Positions 24,860 through 38,704 of a DNA stretch of 64,000 nucleotides are shown here, piece after piece. Location: positions 558,001 through 622,000 of the forward strand of contig BSBM01002121.1 of assembly GCA_027924585.1 (NCBI GenBank). Direction: 5' to 3'. The translations under genes and the position numbers were made by a program. Below the pieces are notes generated by a model. It made no database searches. It was not told the DNA's origin and saw only the letters and a program-made list of their open reading frames with translations. Within the stretch, counting starts at the first letter, position 1; each line of letters opens with the position of its first letter. The stretch is from Larix kaempferi. Its lineage: Eukaryota > Streptophyta > Pinopsida > Pinales > Pinaceae.

Positions 24860-25310
24860 ACTTTCTATAGTTTGCGCATGCGTTTGGAAATAAGAAAAGC
24901 TTACTTCCCCCGTTTTTTAAAATCACAGCTTCTAGAAGGTTTACATGATTTCGTAAAAAACACGAATTTTTCAGAAAATGTGTTTTATTTCATAAATGGA
25001 ATCAACAAAGTATGCACATTCTACGTCATAACGACTTTCTATAGTTTGCGCATGCGTTCGGAAATAAGAAAAGCTTACTTCCCCCGTTTTTTAAAATCAC
25101 AGCTTCTAGAAGGTTTACATGATTTCTTAAAAAACACGAGTTTTTAGAAAATGTGTTTTATTTCATAAATAGAAACAACAAAGTATGCACATTCTACGTC
25201 ATAACGACTTTCTATAGTTTGCGCACGTGTCCGGAAATAAGAAAAGCTTACTTCCCCCGTTTTTTAAAATCACAGCTTCTAGAAGGTTTACATGATTTCT
25301 TAAAAAACAC
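24860..25310 (+). repeat. 12-monomer spaced duplication, copy 2
   Basis: The same insertion (174-bp monomer 24886-25059), GCGTTCGGAAAT, AAATAGAAACAAC and GCGCACGTGTCC markers as 22790-23240. The intact CATGATTTCTTAAAAAAC suggests this copy is closer to the ancestral state at the deletion site. Confidence 0.82.
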
Positions 25311-27540
25311 GAGTTTTTAGAAAATGTGTTTTATTTCATAAATGGAATCAACAAAGTATGCACATTCTACGTCATAACGAAGTTCTATAGTTTGCGCATG
25401 CGTTTGGAAATAAGAAAAGCTTACTTCCCCCGTTTTTTAAAATCACAGCTTCCAGAAGGTTTACATGATTTCTTAAAAAACATGAGTTTTTAGAAAATGT
25501 GTTTTATTCCATAAATGGAATCAACAAAGTATGCACATTCTACATCATAGCGAATTTCTATAGTTTGCGCATGCGTTTGGAAATAAGAAAAGCTTACTTC
25601 GCCCGTTTTTTAAAACCACAGCTTCTATAAGGTTTACATGATTTGTTAAAAAACACGAGTTTTTAGAAAATGTGTTTTATTTCATAAATGGAATCAACAA
25701 AGTATGCACATTCTACGTCATAACGACTTTCTATAGTTTGCGCATGCGTCCGGAAATAAGAAAAGCTTACTTCCACCGTTTTTTAAAATCACAGCTTCTA
25801 GAAGGTTTACATGATTTCGTAAAAAACACGAGTTTTTAGAAAAAGTGTTTTATTTCATAAATGGAATCTACAAAGTATGCACATTCTACGTCATAACGAC
25901 TTTCTATAGTTTGCGCATGCGTTTGGAAATAAGAAAAGCTTACTTCCCCTGTTTTGTAAAATCACAGCTTCTAGAAGGTTTACATGATTTGTTAAAAAAC
26001 ACGAGTTTTTAGAAAATGTGTTTTATTTCACAAATGGAATCAACAAAATATGCACATTCTACGTCATAACGACTTTCTATAGTTTGCGCATGCGTCCAGA
26101 AATAAGAAAAGCTTACTTCCACCGATTTTTAAAATCACAGCTTCTAGAAGGTTTACATGATTTCTTAAAAAACATGAGTTTTTAGAAAATGTGTTTTATT
26201 TCATAAATGGAATCAACAAAGTATGCACATTCTACGTCATAACGACTTTCTATAGTTTGCGCATGCGTTTGGAAATAAGAAAAGCTTACTTCCCCTGTTT
26301 TTTAAAATCACAGCTTCTAGAAGGTTTACATGATTTGTTAAAAAACACGAGTTTTTAGAAAATGTGTTTTATTTCACAAATGGAATCAACAAAGTATTCA
26401 CATTCTACGTCATAACGACTTTCTATAGTTTGCGCATGCGTCCGGAAATAAGAAAAGCTTACTTCCACCGTTTTTTAAAATCACAACATCTAGAAGGTTT
26501 ACATGATTTTGTAAAAAACACGAGTTTTTAGAAAATGTGTTTTATTTCATAAATGGAATCTACAAAGTATGCACATTCTACGTAATAACGACTTTCTATA
26601 GTTTGCGCATGCGTCCGGAAATTAGAAAAGGTTACTTCCCCCGTTTTTTAAAATCACAGCTTCTAGAAGGTTTACACGATTTCGTAAAACACATGAGTTT
26701 TTAGAAAATGTGTTTTATTTCATAAATGGAATCAACAAAGTATGCACATTCTACGTCATAACGACTTTCTATAGTTTGCGCATGCGTTTGTAAATAAGAA
26801 AAGCTTACTTCCCCTGTTTTTTAAAATCACAGCTTCTAGAAGGTTTACATGATTTGTTAATAAACACGAGTTTTTAGAAAATGTGTTTTATTTCACAAAT
26901 GGAATCAACAAAGTATGCACATTCTACGTCATAACGACTTTCTATAGTTTGCGCATGCGTCCGGAAATAAGAAAAGCTTACTTCCACCGTTTTTTAAAAT
27001 AATAGTTTCTAGAAGGTTTACATGATTTCGTAAAAAACACGAGTTTTTAGAAAATGTGTTTTATTTCATAAATGGAATCTACAAAGTATGCATATTCAAT
27101 GTCATAACGACTTTCTATAGTTTGCGCATGCCTTTGGAAATAAGAAAAGCTTACTTCCCCCGTTTTTTAAAATCACAGCTTCTAGAAATTTTACATGATT
27201 TCGTAAAAAAGACGAGTTTTTAGAAAATGTGTTTTATTTCATAAATGGAATAAAAAAAGTATGCACATTCTACGTCATAACAACTTTCTATAGTTTGCGC
27301 ATGCTTCCGGAAATAAGAAAAGCTTACTTCCCCCGTTTTTTAAAATCACAGCTTCTAGAAGGTTTACATGATTTCTTAAAAAACACGAGTTTTTAGAAAA
27401 TGTGTTTTATTTCATAAATGGAATCAACAAAGTATGCACATTCTACGTCATAACGACTTTCTATAGTTTGCGCATGCGTTTGGAAATAAGAAAAGCTTAC
27501 TTCCCCCGTTTTTTAAAATCACAGCTTCAAGAAGGTTTAC
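25311..27540 (+). repeat. Monomers partly shared with the window end
   Basis: The series CTTCCAGAAGG (25450), TATTCCATAAATGG, CATCATAGCGAATTTC, CTTCGCCCG and CTTCTATAAGG recurs at 63350-63700. Downstream are repeated CCCCTG/GATTTGTTA/TTTCACAAATGG monomers. Nothing other than satellite is present. Confidence 0.72.
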
Positions 27541-30075
27541 ATGATTTCGTAAAAAACACGAATTTTTAGAAAATGTGTTTTATTTCATAAATGGAATCAA
27601 CAAAGTATGCACATTCTACGTCATAAGGACTTTCTATAGTTTGCGCATGCGTCTGGAAATAAGAAAAGCTTACTTCCCCCATTTTTTAAAATCACAGCTT
27701 CTAGAAGGTTTACACGATTTCGTTAAAAACATGAGTTTTTAGAAAATGTGTTTTATTTCATAAATGGAATCAACAAAGTATGCACATTCTACGTCATAAC
27801 GACTTTCTATAGTTAGTGCATGCGTTTGGAAATAAGAAAAGCTTACTTCCCCTGTTTTTTAAAATCACAGCTTCTAGAAGGTTTACATGATTTGTTAAAA
27901 AACACGAGTTTTTAGAAAATGTGTTTTATTTCACAAATGGAATCAACAAAGTATGCACATTCTACGTCATAACGACTTTCTATAGTTTGTGCATGCTTCC
28001 GGAAATAAGAAAAGCTTACTTCCACCGTTTTTTAAAATCACAGCTTCTAGAAGGTTTACATGATTTCGTAAAAAACACGAGTTTTTAGAAAATGTGTTTT
28101 ATTTCATAAATGGAATCTACAAAGTATGCACATTCTACGTAATAACAACTTTCTATAGTTTGCGCATCCGTCCAGAAATAAGAAAAGGTTACTTCCCCCG
28201 TTTTTTACAATCACAGCTTGTAGAAGCTTTACACGATTTCGTAAAAAACATGAGTTTTTAGAAAATGTGTTTTATTTCATAAATGGAATCAACAAAGTAT
28301 GCACATTCTACGTCATAATGACATTCTATAGTTTGCGCATGCGTTTGGAAATAAGAAAAGCTTACTTCCCCTATTTTTTAAAATCACAGCTTCTAGAAGG
28401 TTTACATGACTTCTTAAAAAACACGAGTTTTTAGAAAATGTGTTTTATTTCATAAATGGAATCAACAAAGTATGCACATTCTACGTCATAACGACTTTCT
28501 ATAGTTTGCGCATGCATTTGGAAATAAGAAAAGCTTACTTCCCCCGTTTTTTAATATCACAGCTTCTCGAAGGTTTACATGATTTCGTAAAAAACACGTG
28601 TTTTAGAAAATGTGTTTTATTTCATAAACGGAATCAACAAAGTATGCACATTCTACGTCATAACGACTTTCTATAGTTTGCACATGCTTCCGAAAATAAG
28701 AAAAGCTTACTTCCACCGTTTTTTAAAATCACAGCTTCTAGAAGGTTTACATCATTTCGTAAAAAACACGAGTTTTTAGAAAATGTGTTTTATTTCATAA
28801 ATGGAATCTACAAAGTATGCACATGCTACGTCATAATGACTTTCTATAGTTTACGCATGCGTCCGGAAATAAGAAAATCTTATTTCCACCGTTTTTTAAA
28901 ATCACAGCTTCTTGAAGGTTTACATGATTTCGTAAAAAACATGAGTTTTTGGAAAATGTGTTTTATTTCATAAATGGAATCAACAAAGTATGCACATTCT
29001 ACGTCATAACGACTTTTTGTAGTTTGCGCATGCATTTCGAAATAAGAAAAGCTTACTTCCCCCGTTTTTTAAAATCACAACTTCTAGAACGTTTACATGA
29101 TTTGTTAAAAAACACGAGCTTTTAGAAAATGTGTTTTATTTCATAAATGGAATCAACAAAGTATGCACATTCTACGTCATAACGACTTTCTATAGTTTGC
29201 GCATGCGACCGGAAATAAGAAAAGCTTACTTCCACCGTTTTTTAAAATAATAGCTTCTAGAAGGTTTACATGATTTCGTAAAAAACACGAGTTTTTACAA
29301 AATGTGTTTTATTTCATAAATGGAATCTACAAAGTATGCACATTCTACGTCATAACGACTTTCTATAGTTTGCGCATGCGTTTGGAAATAAGAAAAGCTT
29401 ACTTCCCCTGTTTTTTAAAATCACAGCTTCTAGAAGGTTTACATGATTTCTTAAAAAACACGAGCTTTTAGAAAATTTGTTTTATTTCATAAATGGAATC
29501 TACAAAGTATGCACATTCTACGTCATAACGACTTTCTATAGTTTGTGCATGTGTCCAGAAAAAAGAAAAGCTTACTTCCACCGTTTTTTAAAATCACAGC
29601 TTCTAGAAGGTTTACATGATTTTGTAAAAAACATGAGTTTTTAGAAAATGTGTTTTATTTCATATATGGAATCTACAGAGTATGCACATTCTACGTCATA
29701 ACGACTTTCTATAGTTTGCGCATGCGTCCGGAAATAAGAAAAGCTTACTTCCCCCGTTTTTTAAAATCACAGCTTCTAGAAGGTTTACATGATTTGGTAA
29801 AAAACACGAGTTTTTAGAAAATGTGTTTTATTTCATAAATGGAATATACAAAGTATGCACATTCTACGTCATAACGACATTCTATAGTTTGGGCATGCGT
29901 CCGGAAATAAGAAAAGCTTACTTCCATCGTTTTTTAAAATCACAGCTTCTAGAAGGTTTACATGATTTCGTAAAAAACACGAGTTTTTAGAAAATGTGTT
30001 TTATTTCATAAATGGAATCTAAAAAGTATGCACATTCTACGTCATAACGACTTTCTATAGTTTGCGCGTGCGTTT
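27540..30075 (+). repeat. Block B, copy 1
   Basis: Ordered markers GTTAGTGCATGCG (27812), TGTGCATGCTTCC, GCTTGTAGAAGC, CATAATGACATTC, CATGACTTCTT, CTTCTCGAAGG with ACACGTGTTTTAG (one base short, about 28600), CACATGCTACG, CTTTTTGTAG, TTTTTACAAAATG, GTGCATGTGTCC, CATATATGG and TTCCATCG reappear in order at 44740-47333 and 47334-49927. No intact gene is present. The 78-codon open frame at 28440 is extended by the one-base deletion and recurs unchanged in the two other copies. Confidence 0.87.
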
Positions 30076-31784
30076 GGAAATAAGAAAAGCTTACTTCTTC
30101 CGTTTTTTAAAATCACAGCTTCTAGAAGGTTTACACGATTTCGTAAAAAACACGAGTTTTTAGAAAATGTGTTTTATTTCATAAATGGAATCAACAAAGT
30201 ATGCACATTCAAGGTCATAACAACTTTCTATAGTTTGCGCATGCGTCCGGAAATAAGAAAAGTTTACCTTACCTGTTTTTTAAAATCACAGCTTCTAGAA
30301 TGTTTACACAATTTCTTAAAAAACTCGAGTTTTTAGAAAATGTGTTTTATTTCATAAATGGAATCAACAAAGTATGCACATTCTACGTCATAACGACTTT
30401 CTATAGTTTGCGCATGCGTTTGGAAATAAGAAAAGCTTACTTCCCTCGTATTTTAAAATCACAGCTTCTAGAAGATTTACATGATTTCTTAAAAAACACG
30501 AGTTTTTAGAAAATGTGTTTTATTTCATAAATGGAATCAACAAAGTATGCACATTCTATGTCATAACGACTTCCTATAGTTTGCGCATGCGTTTGGAAAT
30601 AAGAAAAGCTTACTTCCCCCGTTTTTTTAAAATCACAGCTTCTAGAAGGTTTACATGATTTCTTAAAAAACATGAGTTTTTAGAAAATGTGTTTTATTTC
30701 ATAAATGGAATCAACAAAGTATGCACATTCTACGTCATAACGACTTTCTATAGTTTGCGCATGTGTTTGGAAATAAGAAAAGCTTACTTCCCCCGTTTTT
30801 TAAAATCATAGCTTCTAGAAGGTTTACATGATTTCTTAAAAAACACGAGTTTTTAGAAAATGTGTTTTCTTTCATAAATGGAATCAACAAAGTATGCACA
30901 TTCTACGTCATAACGACTTTCTATAGTTTGCGCATGTGTTTCGAAATAAGAAAAGCTTACTTCCACCGTTTTTTAAAATCACAGCTTCTAGAAGGTTTAC
31001 ATGATTTCTTAAAAAACACGAGCTTTTAGAAAATTTGTTTTATTTCATAAATGGAATCTACAAAGTATGCACATTCTACGTCATAACGACTTTCTAGAGT
31101 TTGTGCATGCGTCCGGAAATAAGAAAAGCTTACTTCCACGGTTTTTTAAAATCAAAGCTTCTAGAAGGTTTACATGATTTTGTAAAAAACACGAGTTTTT
31201 AGAAAATGTGTTTGATTTCATAAATGGAATCTACAAAGTATGCACATTCTACGTCATAAGGACTTTCTATAGTTTGCGCATGCGTCCGGAAATAACAAAA
31301 GCTTACTTCCCCCGTTTTTTAAAATCACAGCTTCTAGAAGGTTTACATGATTTCGTAAAAAACACGAGTTTTTAGAAAATGTGTTTTATTTCATAAATGT
31401 AATCAACAAAGTATGCACATTCTATGTCATAACGACTTTCTATAGTTTGCGCATTCGTCCGGAAATAAGAAAAGCTTACTTCCACCGTTTTTTAAAATCA
31501 CAGCTTCTAGAAGGTTTACATGATTTCGTAAAAAACAGGAGTTTTTAGAAAATGTGTTTTATTTCATCAATGGAATCAACAGCACATTCTACGTCATAAC
31601 GACTTTCTATATTTTGCGCATGTGTTTGGAAATAAGAAAAGCTTACTTCCCCCGTTTTTTAAAATCACAGCTTCTAGAAGGTTTACGTGATTTCGTAAAA
31701 AACACGAGTTTTTAGAAAATGTGTTTTATTTCATAAATGGAATCTACAAAGTATGCACATTCTACGTCATAACGACTTTCTATA
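30076..31784 (+). repeat. Monomers between block B and the 40-monomer units
   Basis: About ten monomers with private variants (CTTCTTCCG, TTACCTTACCTG, GTTTACACAATTTC, CTCGAG at about 30325). It includes one 174-bp unit with an extra T (about 30623) and one 167-bp unit (31461-31627). No larger repeat was recognised. Confidence 0.7.
31461..31627 (+). repeat. Monomer with 6-bp deletion (167 bp)
   Basis: GGAATCAACAGCACATTC replaces GGAATCAACAAAGTATGCACATTC here, removing six bases. Outside 41338-45030 this is the only deletion longer than one base that I found. The flanking monomers are full length. Confidence 0.85.
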
Positions 31785-34700
31785 GTTTGCGCATGCATCC
31801 GGAAATAAGAAAAGCTTACTTCCACCGTTTTTTAAAATCACAGCTTCTAGAAGGTTTACATGATTTCGTAAAAAACACGAGTTTTTAGAAAATGTGTTTT
31901 ATTTCATAAATGGAATCAACAAAGTATGCACATTCTACGTCATAACGACTTTCTATAGTTTGCCCATGCGTCCGGAAATAAGAAAAGCTTACTACCACCG
32001 TTTTTTAAAATCACAGCTTCTAGAAGGCTTACATGATTTCGTCAAAAACACGAGTTTTTAGAAAATTTGTTTTATTTCATAAATGGAATCTACAAAGTAT
32101 GCATATTCTATGTCATAACGACTTTCTATAGTTTGCGCATTCGTCCGGAAATAAGAAAAGCTTACTTCCACCGTTTTTTAAAATCACAGCTTCTAGAAGG
32201 TTTACATGATTTCGTAAAAAACACGAGTTTTTAGAAAATGTGTTTTATTTCGTAAATGGAATCTACAAAGTATGCACATTCTACGTCATAACGACTTTCC
32301 ATAGTTGGCACATTCATCCGGAAATAAGAAAAGCTTACTTCCACCGTTTTTTAAAATCCCAGCTTCTAGAAGGTTTACATGATTTCTTAAAAAACATGAG
32401 TTTTTAGAAAATGTGTTTTATTTCATCAATGGAATCAACAAAGTATGCATATTCTACGTAATAACGACTTTCTATAGTTTCTGCATTCGACCGAAAATAA
32501 GAAAAGCTTACTTCCACCGTTTTTTAAAATCACAGCTACTAGAAGGTGTAGATGATTTCGTAAAAAACACGAGTTTTTAGAAAATGTGTTTTATTTCATA
32601 AATGGAATCAACATAGTATGCACATTCTATGTCATAAGCACTTTCTATAGTTTGCGCATGCGTCCGGAAATAAGAAAAGCTTACTTCCACCGTTTTTCAA
32701 AATCACAGCTTCTAGAAGGTTTACATGATTTCTTAAAAAACACGAGTTTTTAGAAAATGTATTTTATTTCATAAATGGAATCAACAAAGTATGCACATTC
32801 TACGTCATAATGACTTTCTATAGTTTGGGCATGCATTTGGAAATAAGAAAAGCTTACTTCCCCCGTTTTTTAAAATCACAGCTTCTAGAAGGTTTACATG
32901 ATTTGTTAAAAAACACGAGTTTTTAGAAAATGTATTTTATTTCATAAATGAAATCAACAAAGTATGCACATTCTACGTCATAACGACTTTCTATAGTTTG
33001 CGAATGCGTCCGGAAATAAGAAAAGCTTACTTCCACCGTTTTTTAAAATAATAGCTTCTAGAAGGTTTACATGATTTCGTAAAAAACACGAGTTTTTAGA
33101 AAATGTGTTTTATTTCATAAATGGAATCTACAAAGTATGCACATTCTATGTCATAACGACTTTCTATAGTTTGCGCATGCGTCCGGAAATAAGAAAAGCT
33201 TACTTCCCCCGTTTTTTAAAATCACAGCTTCTAGAAGGTTGACATGATTTCTTAAAAAACACGAGTTTTTAGAAAATGTGTTTTATTTCATAAATGGAAT
33301 CAACAAAGTATGCACATTCTATGTCATAACGACTTTCTATAGTTTGCGAATGCCTTTGGAAATAAGAAAAGCTTACTTCCCCCCGATTTTTAAAATCACA
33401 GCTTCTAGAAGGTTTACATGATTTCGTAAAAAACACGAGTTTTTAGAAAATGTGTTTTATTTCATAAATGGAATCAACAAAGTATGTACATTCTACGTCA
33501 TAACGACTTTCTATAGTTTGCGCATGCGTCTGGAAATAAGAAAAGCTTACTTCCCCCGTTTTTTAAAATCACAGCTTCTAGAAGGTTTACATGATTTCTT
33601 TAAAAACACGAGTTTTTAGAAAATGTGTTTTATTTCATAAATGGAATCAACAAAGTATGCACATTCTATGTCATAACGACTTTCTATAGTTTTCCCATGC
33701 GTTTGGAAATAAGAAAAGCTTACTTCCCCCATTTTTTAAAATCACAGCTTCTAGAAGGTTTACATCATTTCGTAAAAAGCACGAGGTTTTAGAAAATGTG
33801 TTTTATTTCATAAATGGAATCAACAAAGTATGCACATTCTACGCCATAACGACTTTCTATAGTTTGCGCATGCGTCCGGAAATAAGAAAAGCTTACTTCC
33901 CCCGTTTTTTAAAATCACAGCTTCTAGAAGGTTTACATGATTTGTTAAAAAACACGAGTTTTTAGAAAATGTGTTTTATTTCATAAATGGAATCAACAAA
34001 GTATGCACATTCTACGTCATAACGACTTTCTATAGTTTGCGCATGCGTCCGGAAATAAGAAAAGCTTACTTCCCCCGTTTTTTAAAATCACAGCTTCTAG
34101 AAGGTTTACATGATTTGTTAAAAAACACGAGTTTTTAGAAAATGTGTTTTATTTCATAAATGGAATCTACAAAGTATGCACATTCTACGTCATAACGACT
34201 TTCTATAGTTTGCGCATGCGTCCGGAAATAAGAAAAGCTTACTTCCCCCGTTTTTTAAAATCACAGCTTCTAGAAGGTTTACATGATTTGGTAAAAAACA
34301 CGAGTTTTTAGAAAATGTGTTTTATTTCATAAATGGAATCTACAAAGTATGCACATTCTACTTCATAACGACTTTCTATAGTTTGCGCATGCGTCCGGAA
34401 ATAAGAAAAGCTTATTCCCCCGTTTTTTAAAATCACAGCTTCTAGAAGGTTTACGTGATTTCTTAAAAAACACGAGTTTTTAGAAAATGTGTTTTATTTC
34501 ATAAATGGAATCAACAAAGTATGCACATTCTACATCATAACGACTTTCTATAGTTTGCGTATGCGTCCGGAAATAAAAAAAGCTTACTTTCACCGTTTTT
34601 TAAAATCACAGCTTCTAGAAGGTTTACATGGTTTCGTAAAAAACACGAGTTTTTAGAAAATGTGTTTTATTTCATAAATGGAATCTACAAAGTATGCACA

Positions 34701-37700
34701 TTCTATGTCATAACGACTTTCTATAGTTTGCGCATTCATCCAGAAATAAGAAAAGCTTACTTCCACCATTTTTTAAAATCACAGCTTCTAGAAGGTTTAC
34801 ATGATTTCGTAAAAAATACGAGTTTTTAGAAAAAGTGTTTTATTTCATAAATGGAATCTACACAGTATGCACATTCTACGTCATAACTACTTTCTATAGT
34901 TTTCACATTCATCCGGAAATAAGAAAAGCTTACTTCCACAGTTTTTTAAAATCACAGCTTCTAGAAGGTTTACATGATTTCTTAAAAAACACGAGTTTTT
35001 AGAAAATGTGTTTTATTTCATAAATGGAATCTACAAAGTATGCACATTCTACATCATAATGAATTTCTATAGTGTGCGCATACGTCCGGAAATAAGAAAA
35101 GGTTACTTCCCCCGTTTTTTAAAATCACAGCTTCTAGAAGGTTTACACGATTTCGTTAAAAACATGAGTTTTTAGAAAATGTGTTTTATTTCATAAATGG
35201 AATCAACAAAGTATGCACATTCTACATCATAACGACTTTCTGTAGTTTTCGCATGCATTTGGAAATAAGAAAAGCTTACTTCCCCTGTTTTTTAAAATCA
35301 CAGCTTCTAGAAGGTTTACATGATTTGTTAAAAAACACGAGTTTTTAGAAAATGTGTTTTATTTTACAAATGGAATCAACAAAGTATGCACATTCTACGT
35401 CATAACGACTTTCTATAGTTTGCGCATGCGTCCGGAAATAAGAAAAGCTTACTTCCACCGTTTTTTAAAATCACAGCTTCTAGAAGGTTTACATGATTTC
35501 GTAAAAAACACGAGTTTTTAGAAAATGTGTTTTATTTCATAAATGGAATCTACAAAGTATGCACATTCTACGTAATAACGACTTTCTATAGTTTGCGCAT
35601 GCGTCCGGAAATAAGAAAAGGTTACTTCCCCCGTTTTTTACAATCACAGCTTCTAGAAGCTTTACACGATTTCGTAAAAACATGAGTTTTTAGAAAATGT
35701 GTTTTATTTCATAAATGGAATCAACAAAGTATGTACATTCTACGTCATAACGACTTTCTATAGTTTGCGCATGCGTTTGGAAATAAGAAAAGCTTACTTC
35801 CCCTGTTTTTTAAAATCACAGCTTCTAGAAGGTTTACATGATTTGTTAAAAAACACGAGTTTTTAGAAAATGTGTTTTATTTCACAAATGGAATCAACAA
35901 AGTATGCACATTCTACGTCATAACGACTTTCTATAGTTTGCAAATGCGTCCGGAAATAAGAAAAGCTTACTTCTACTGTTTTTTAAAATCACGGCTTCTA
36001 GAAGGTTTACATGATTTCTTAAAAAACATGAGTTTTTAGAAAATGTGTTTTATTTCATAAGTGGAATCAACAAAGTATGCACATTCTACGTCATAACGAC
36101 TTTCTATAGTTTGCGCATGCGTTTGGAAATAAGAAAAGCTTACTTCCCCTGTTTTTTAAAATCAAAGCTTCTAGAAGGTTTACATGATTTGTTAAAAAAC
36201 ACAAGTTTTTAGAAAATGTGTTTTATTTCACAAATGGAATCAACAAAGTATGCACATTCTACATCATAACGACTTTCTATAGTTTGTGCATGCGTCCGGA
36301 AATAAGAAAAGCTTACTTCCACAGTTTTTTAAAATCACAACTTCTAGAAGGTTTACACGATTTCGTAAAAAACATGAGTTTTTAGAAAATGTGTTTTATT
36401 TCATAAAATGGAATCAACAAAGTATGCACATTCTACGTCATAACGACTTTCTATAGTTTGCGCATGCGTTTGGAAATAAGAAAAGCTTACTTCCCCTGTT
36501 TTTTAAAATCACAGCTTCTAGAAGGTTTACATGATTTCTTAAAAAACACGAGTTTTTAGAAAATGTGTTTTATTTCATAAATGGAATAAACAAAGTATGC
36601 ACATTCTACGTAATAACGACTTTCTATAGTTTCCGCATTCGACCGGAAATAAGAAAAGCTTACTTCCACCGTTTTTTAAAATCACAGCTTCTAGAAGGTT
36701 TACATGATTTCTTAAAAAACACGAGTTTTTAGAAAATGTGTTTTATTTCATAAATGGAATCAACAAAGTATGCACATTCTACGTCATAACGACTTTCTAT
36801 AGTTTGCGCATGCGTTTGGAAATAAAAAAGCTTACTTCCCCCGTTTTTTAAAATCACAGCTTCTAGAAGGTTTACATGATTTGTTAAAAAACACGAGTTT
36901 TTAGAAAATGTGTTTTATTTCATAAATGGAATCAACAAAGTATGCACATTCTACGTCATAACGACTTTCTATAGTTTGCGCATGCGTCCGGAAAGAAGAA
37001 AAGCTTACTTCCACCGTTTTTTAAAATAATAGCTTCTAGAAGGTTTACATGATTACGTAAAAAACACGAGTTTTTAGAAAATGTGTTTTATTTCATAAAT
37101 GGAATCTACAAAGAATGCACATTCTACGTCATAATGAATTTCTATAGTTTGCGCATGCGTCCGGAAATAAGAAAACCTTACTTCCCCCGTTTTTTAAAAT
37201 CACAGCTTCTAGAAGGTTTACATGATTTCGTAAAAAACACGAGTTTTTAGAAAATGTGTTTTATTTCATAAATGGAATCTACAAAATTTGCACATTCTAC
37301 TTCATAACGACTTTCTATAGTTTGCGCATGCGTCTGGAAATAAGAAAAGCTTACTTCCCCCGTTTTTTAAAATCACAGCTTCTAGAAGGTTTACATGATT
37401 TCTTAAAAAACACGAGTTTTTAGAAAATGTGTTTTATTTCATAAATGGAATCAACAAAGTATGCACATTCTATGTCATAACGACTTTCTATAGTTTGCGC
37501 ATGCCTTTGGAAATAAGAAAAGCTTACTTCCCCCATTTTTTAAAATCACTGCTTCTAGAAGGTTTACATGATTTCGTAAAAAACACGAGTTTTTAGAAAA
37601 TGTGTTTTATTTCATAAATGGAATCAACAAAGTATGCACATTCTATGTCATAACGACTTTCTATAGTTTGCGCATGCTTCCGAAAATAAGAAAAGCTTAC

Positions 37701-38704
37701 TTCCCCCCGTTTTTTAAAATCACAGCTTCTAGAAGGTTTACATGATTTCTTAAAAAACACGAGTTTTTAGAAAATGTGTTTTATTTCATAAATGGAATCA
37801 ACAAAGTATGCACATTCTAGGTCATAACGACTTTCTATAGTTTGCGCATGCGTTTGGAAATAAGAAAAGCTTACTTCCCCCGTTTTTTAAAATCATAGCT
37901 TCTAGAAGGTTTACATGATTTCGTAAAAAACACGAATTTTTAGAAAATGTGTTTTATTTCATAAATGGAATCAACAAAGTATGCACATTCTACGTCATAA
38001 GGACTTTCTATAGTTTGCGCATGCGTCTGGAAATAAGAAAAGCTTACTTCCCCCGTTTTTTAAAATCACAGCTTCTAGAAGGTTTACACGATTTCGTTAA
38101 AAACATGAGTTTTTAGAAAATGTGTTTTATTTCATAAATGGAATCAACAAAGTATGCACATTCTACGTCATAACGACTTTCTATAGTTAGTGCATGCGTT
38201 TGGAAATAAGAAAAGCTTACTTCCCCTGTTTTTTAAAATCACAGCTTCTAGAAGGTTTACATGATTTGTTAAAAAACATGAGTTTTTAGAAAATGTGTTT
38301 TATTTCACAAATGGAATCAACAAAGTATGCACATTCTACGTCATAACGACTTTCTATAGTTTGTGCATGCTTCCGGAAATAAGAAAAGCTTACTTCCACC
38401 GTTTTTTAAAATCACAGCTTCTAGAAGGTTTACATGATTTCGTAAAAAACACGAGTTTTTAGAAAATGTGTTTTATTTCATAAATGGAATCTACAAAGTA
38501 TGCACATTCTACGTAATAACAACTTTCTATAGTTTGCGCATCCGTCCAGAAATAAGAAAAGGTTACTTCCCCCGTTTTTTACAATCACAGCTTGTAGAAG
38601 CTTTACACGATTTCGTAAAAAACATGAGTTTTTAGAAAATGTGTTTTATTTCATAAATGGAATCAACAAAGTATGCACATTCTACGTCATAACGACTTTC
38701 TATA
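31785..38704 (+). repeat. 40-monomer (6920-bp) unit, copy 1
   Basis: Marker pairs lie exactly 6920 bases (40 x 173) apart between this unit and the next: GAAGGCTTACATG 32021/38941, GGTTGACATG 33237/40157, CTTATTCCCC 34411/41331. It holds the block A series followed by the start of block B (GTTAGTGCATGCG at 38185, GCTTGTAGAAGC at about 38590). At about 38690 it switches from block B sequence (CATAATGACATTC expected) back to the block A start (GCGCATGCATCCGG). That marks the tandem junction. Confidence 0.88.

Noticed and set aside
24806-25147. 113-codon open frame (and similar ones at 22730, 44192 and 49564) as a repeat-containing protein gene
   Set aside because: The frame is the satellite itself. 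It repeats wherever a monomer reaches 174 bp and closes elsewhere. No codon-position bias, leader or gene context is visible.
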